In this document: one piece after another, positions 63,048 to 64,000 of the stretch
Numbering within the stretch: the stretch's first letter is position 1
Layout of the letters: every line of letters starts with the position of its first letter
Assembly (NCBI RefSeq): GCF_008086115.1
Contig: NZ_VSIY01000004.1
Span: 372,001 to 436,000, forward strand
DNA length: 64,000 nt
Direction of reading: 5' to 3'
From: Maritimibacter fusiformis
Lineage (GTDB): Bacteria > Pseudomonadota > Alphaproteobacteria > Rhodobacterales > Rhodobacteraceae
The notes under the pieces: generated by a model
Database searches by the model: none
The model's input: the letters and a program-made list of their open reading frames with translations, nothing else
Told to the model about the DNA's origin: nothing
Position numbers and translations under genes: made by a program

Positions 63048-64000
63048 CTAGCGCCCCCTGCCGGAAGACATCGAGACCACGTTTAACGTATCAATCGACG
63101 CGTTCTCTCCGGCGCAATAGGACGCCCAGGCCTCCATCATCGGGCGGCGGCGCTCGACGGCGGACCCGCGCATGTAAGCGCGTTCGACGGCCGGCAATTG
63201 GTGCGCAAGCTGCTCCTCGATCAATTCCCGTGGGAATTCCGTCGCGGTCGCCGCCCAGCCCTTGAATGTTGCCCGCAGCCCGTGGACGGTGAATTCCTCG
63301 TAGCCCGCAAGGCGGCGCATGAACATCAAGGCCGCCATTTCCGACAGGTGACGTCCCTTGTCGTTGAGAAACACATAGCCTCCTGACCCGACCCGTGCCG
63401 ACCCGTGCCGCTTGGCCTCGTCCAATATCGCCACCATTCGTTCGGTGATCGGCACGACATGGTCGCGGCGCATCTTCATCCGGGCGGCCGGGATCGACCA
63501 CACCCGCTGATCAAGGTCGATCTCGTCCCAGACCGCAAACCGGGCCTCGCCCGTCCGGCACGCTGCGAGTGTGATCCATTCAAGCATGAGCGCGGTCACG
63601 CCACCCCCTTGCCGGGCCCGGATCACCGCCATCAAATCGGCCAGTTTCTCGTGCGGGATCGACGTGTGGTGTCCGTGCGTCAGCTTTTTCGGCGGCGCGA
63701 GCGTGTGATCAAATTGCGACCATGCGACCGGGTTGTCGCCACGAAACTGTCCATTCTGGATCGCGTGACTGAACAGCCGTTCGATACGCTCCCTGCTCCG
63801 TGACGCGGTGACGTTCTTTGTCTCCCAGATCGGCCGAAGTACCGACAAGACATCTTCACGGGTTATCTCGGCAAGGGGAATATCGCGCAGCTTCACCGCA
63901 TGTGTGGCAAAGGTGGTCCTCCATTGCTGGATATGGGCGGCGTTGGAAAAGCGGGGCAGCATAGCGGGTAGGAAGTGCTCGTCCGCGTAGCGTCCGAATG
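63048..64000 (-). CDS. tyrosine recombinase/integrase, N terminus beyond the window
   Basis: Partial gene: the frame stays open to the window end (FGRYADEHFLPAMLPRFSN), so the start lies beyond 64000. Catalytic residues are seen: Arg in AACRTGEARF, His/Arg in FTVHGLRATFKGW, His in EEQLAHQLP and Tyr in ERAYMRGSAVE. This is a P4/DUF4102-like integrase typical of islands inserted in tRNA genes. It probably inserted the element bounded on the left by tRNA-Ser(GCT). Confidence 0.9.
   Translation of the reverse strand, partial: FGRYADEHFLPAMLPRFSNAAHIQQWRTTFATHAVKLRDIPLAEITREDVLSVLRPIWETKNVTASRSRERIERLFSHAIQNGQFRGDNPVAWSQFDHTLAPPKKLTHGHHTSIPHEKLADLMAVIRARQGGGVTALMLEWITLAACRTGEARFAVWDEIDLDQRVWSIPAARMKMRRDHVVPITERMVAILDEAKRHGSARVGSGGYVFLNDKGRHLSEMAALMFMRRLAGYEEFTVHGLRATFKGWAATATEFPRELIEEQLAHQLPAVERAYMRGSAVERRRPMMEAWASYCAGENASIDTLNVVSMSSGRGR

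Overview
The window looks like chromosomal DNA of a GC-rich alphaproteobacterium, most likely a Rhodobacterales (Roseobacter/Rhodobacter-type) bacterium. The reasons are the strong G/C bias at third codon positions, ATGA/GTGA-type stop-start overlaps, an FMN L-lactate dehydrogenase, membrane-anchored MoeB, ChaN- and CobP-type proteins, and CtrA-like TTAACCAT half-sites in front of comM. This is inference from gene content; no database was searched.

Region 1 (1-12846, all +) is one long catabolic operon: the end of a FAD D-amino-acid/D-hydroxyproline dehydrogenase, a Cys/Cys 4-hydroxyproline 2-epimerase, a GAF protein, a ribose-type ABC importer (binding protein, double ATPase, permease), HyuA and HyuB, a ketoglutarate-semialdehyde-type aldehyde dehydrogenase, an M20 amidohydrolase and RidA. 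Three perfect GC-rich hairpins lie between its genes. Region 2 (12843-20648) is core: murJ-glnD-LppC-like lipoprotein on the minus strand, then rsmI-yraN-gshB on plus.

Region 3 (about 20649-35930) is an accessory surface block between gshB and comM. It holds a small secreted peptide and a polysaccharide operon (UXS-type decarboxylase, galE, cellulose-synthase-like GT2, periplasmic GH26-like hydrolase). It also holds a CsgD/NarL-like LuxR regulator with a small helical protein, an 819-bp regulatory gap, and a type I secretion operon. That operon has a Gly-rich 562-aa protein, a 683-aa protein with a two-part repeat that is not RTX, an ABC exporter with a disordered N-terminal extension, and an HlyD-type adaptor. 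It is the best candidate here for an undescribed system: export of matrix or surface proteins alongside a polysaccharide.

Region 4 (35952-54802) is mostly housekeeping: comM, a GST gene broken by an in-frame TGA, a histidine phosphatase, cobP, ChaN, a SnoaL-like protein, coaBC-dut-moeB-M3 peptidase, a CDF transporter, a sulfotransferase-like protein, lldD, a ZIP transporter, a MaoC dehydratase, a methyltransferase-like protein, trpA, a VOC protein, ychF and an XRE protein. It ends with a truncated, frameshifted UXS-like pseudogene.

Region 5 (54813-64000) begins at tRNA-Ser(GCT) and looks like integrated foreign DNA. A choice-of-anchor/autotransporter gene is followed by a minus-strand module: tyrosine integrase (running off the window), an unknown acidic protein, an AlpA-like excisionase/regulator, a primase-helicase and an unknown Cys/His-rich protein. 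An iteron-like cluster lies downstream of the primase. No duplicated tRNA 3' end (attR) was seen inside the window, so the right boundary probably lies beyond it.
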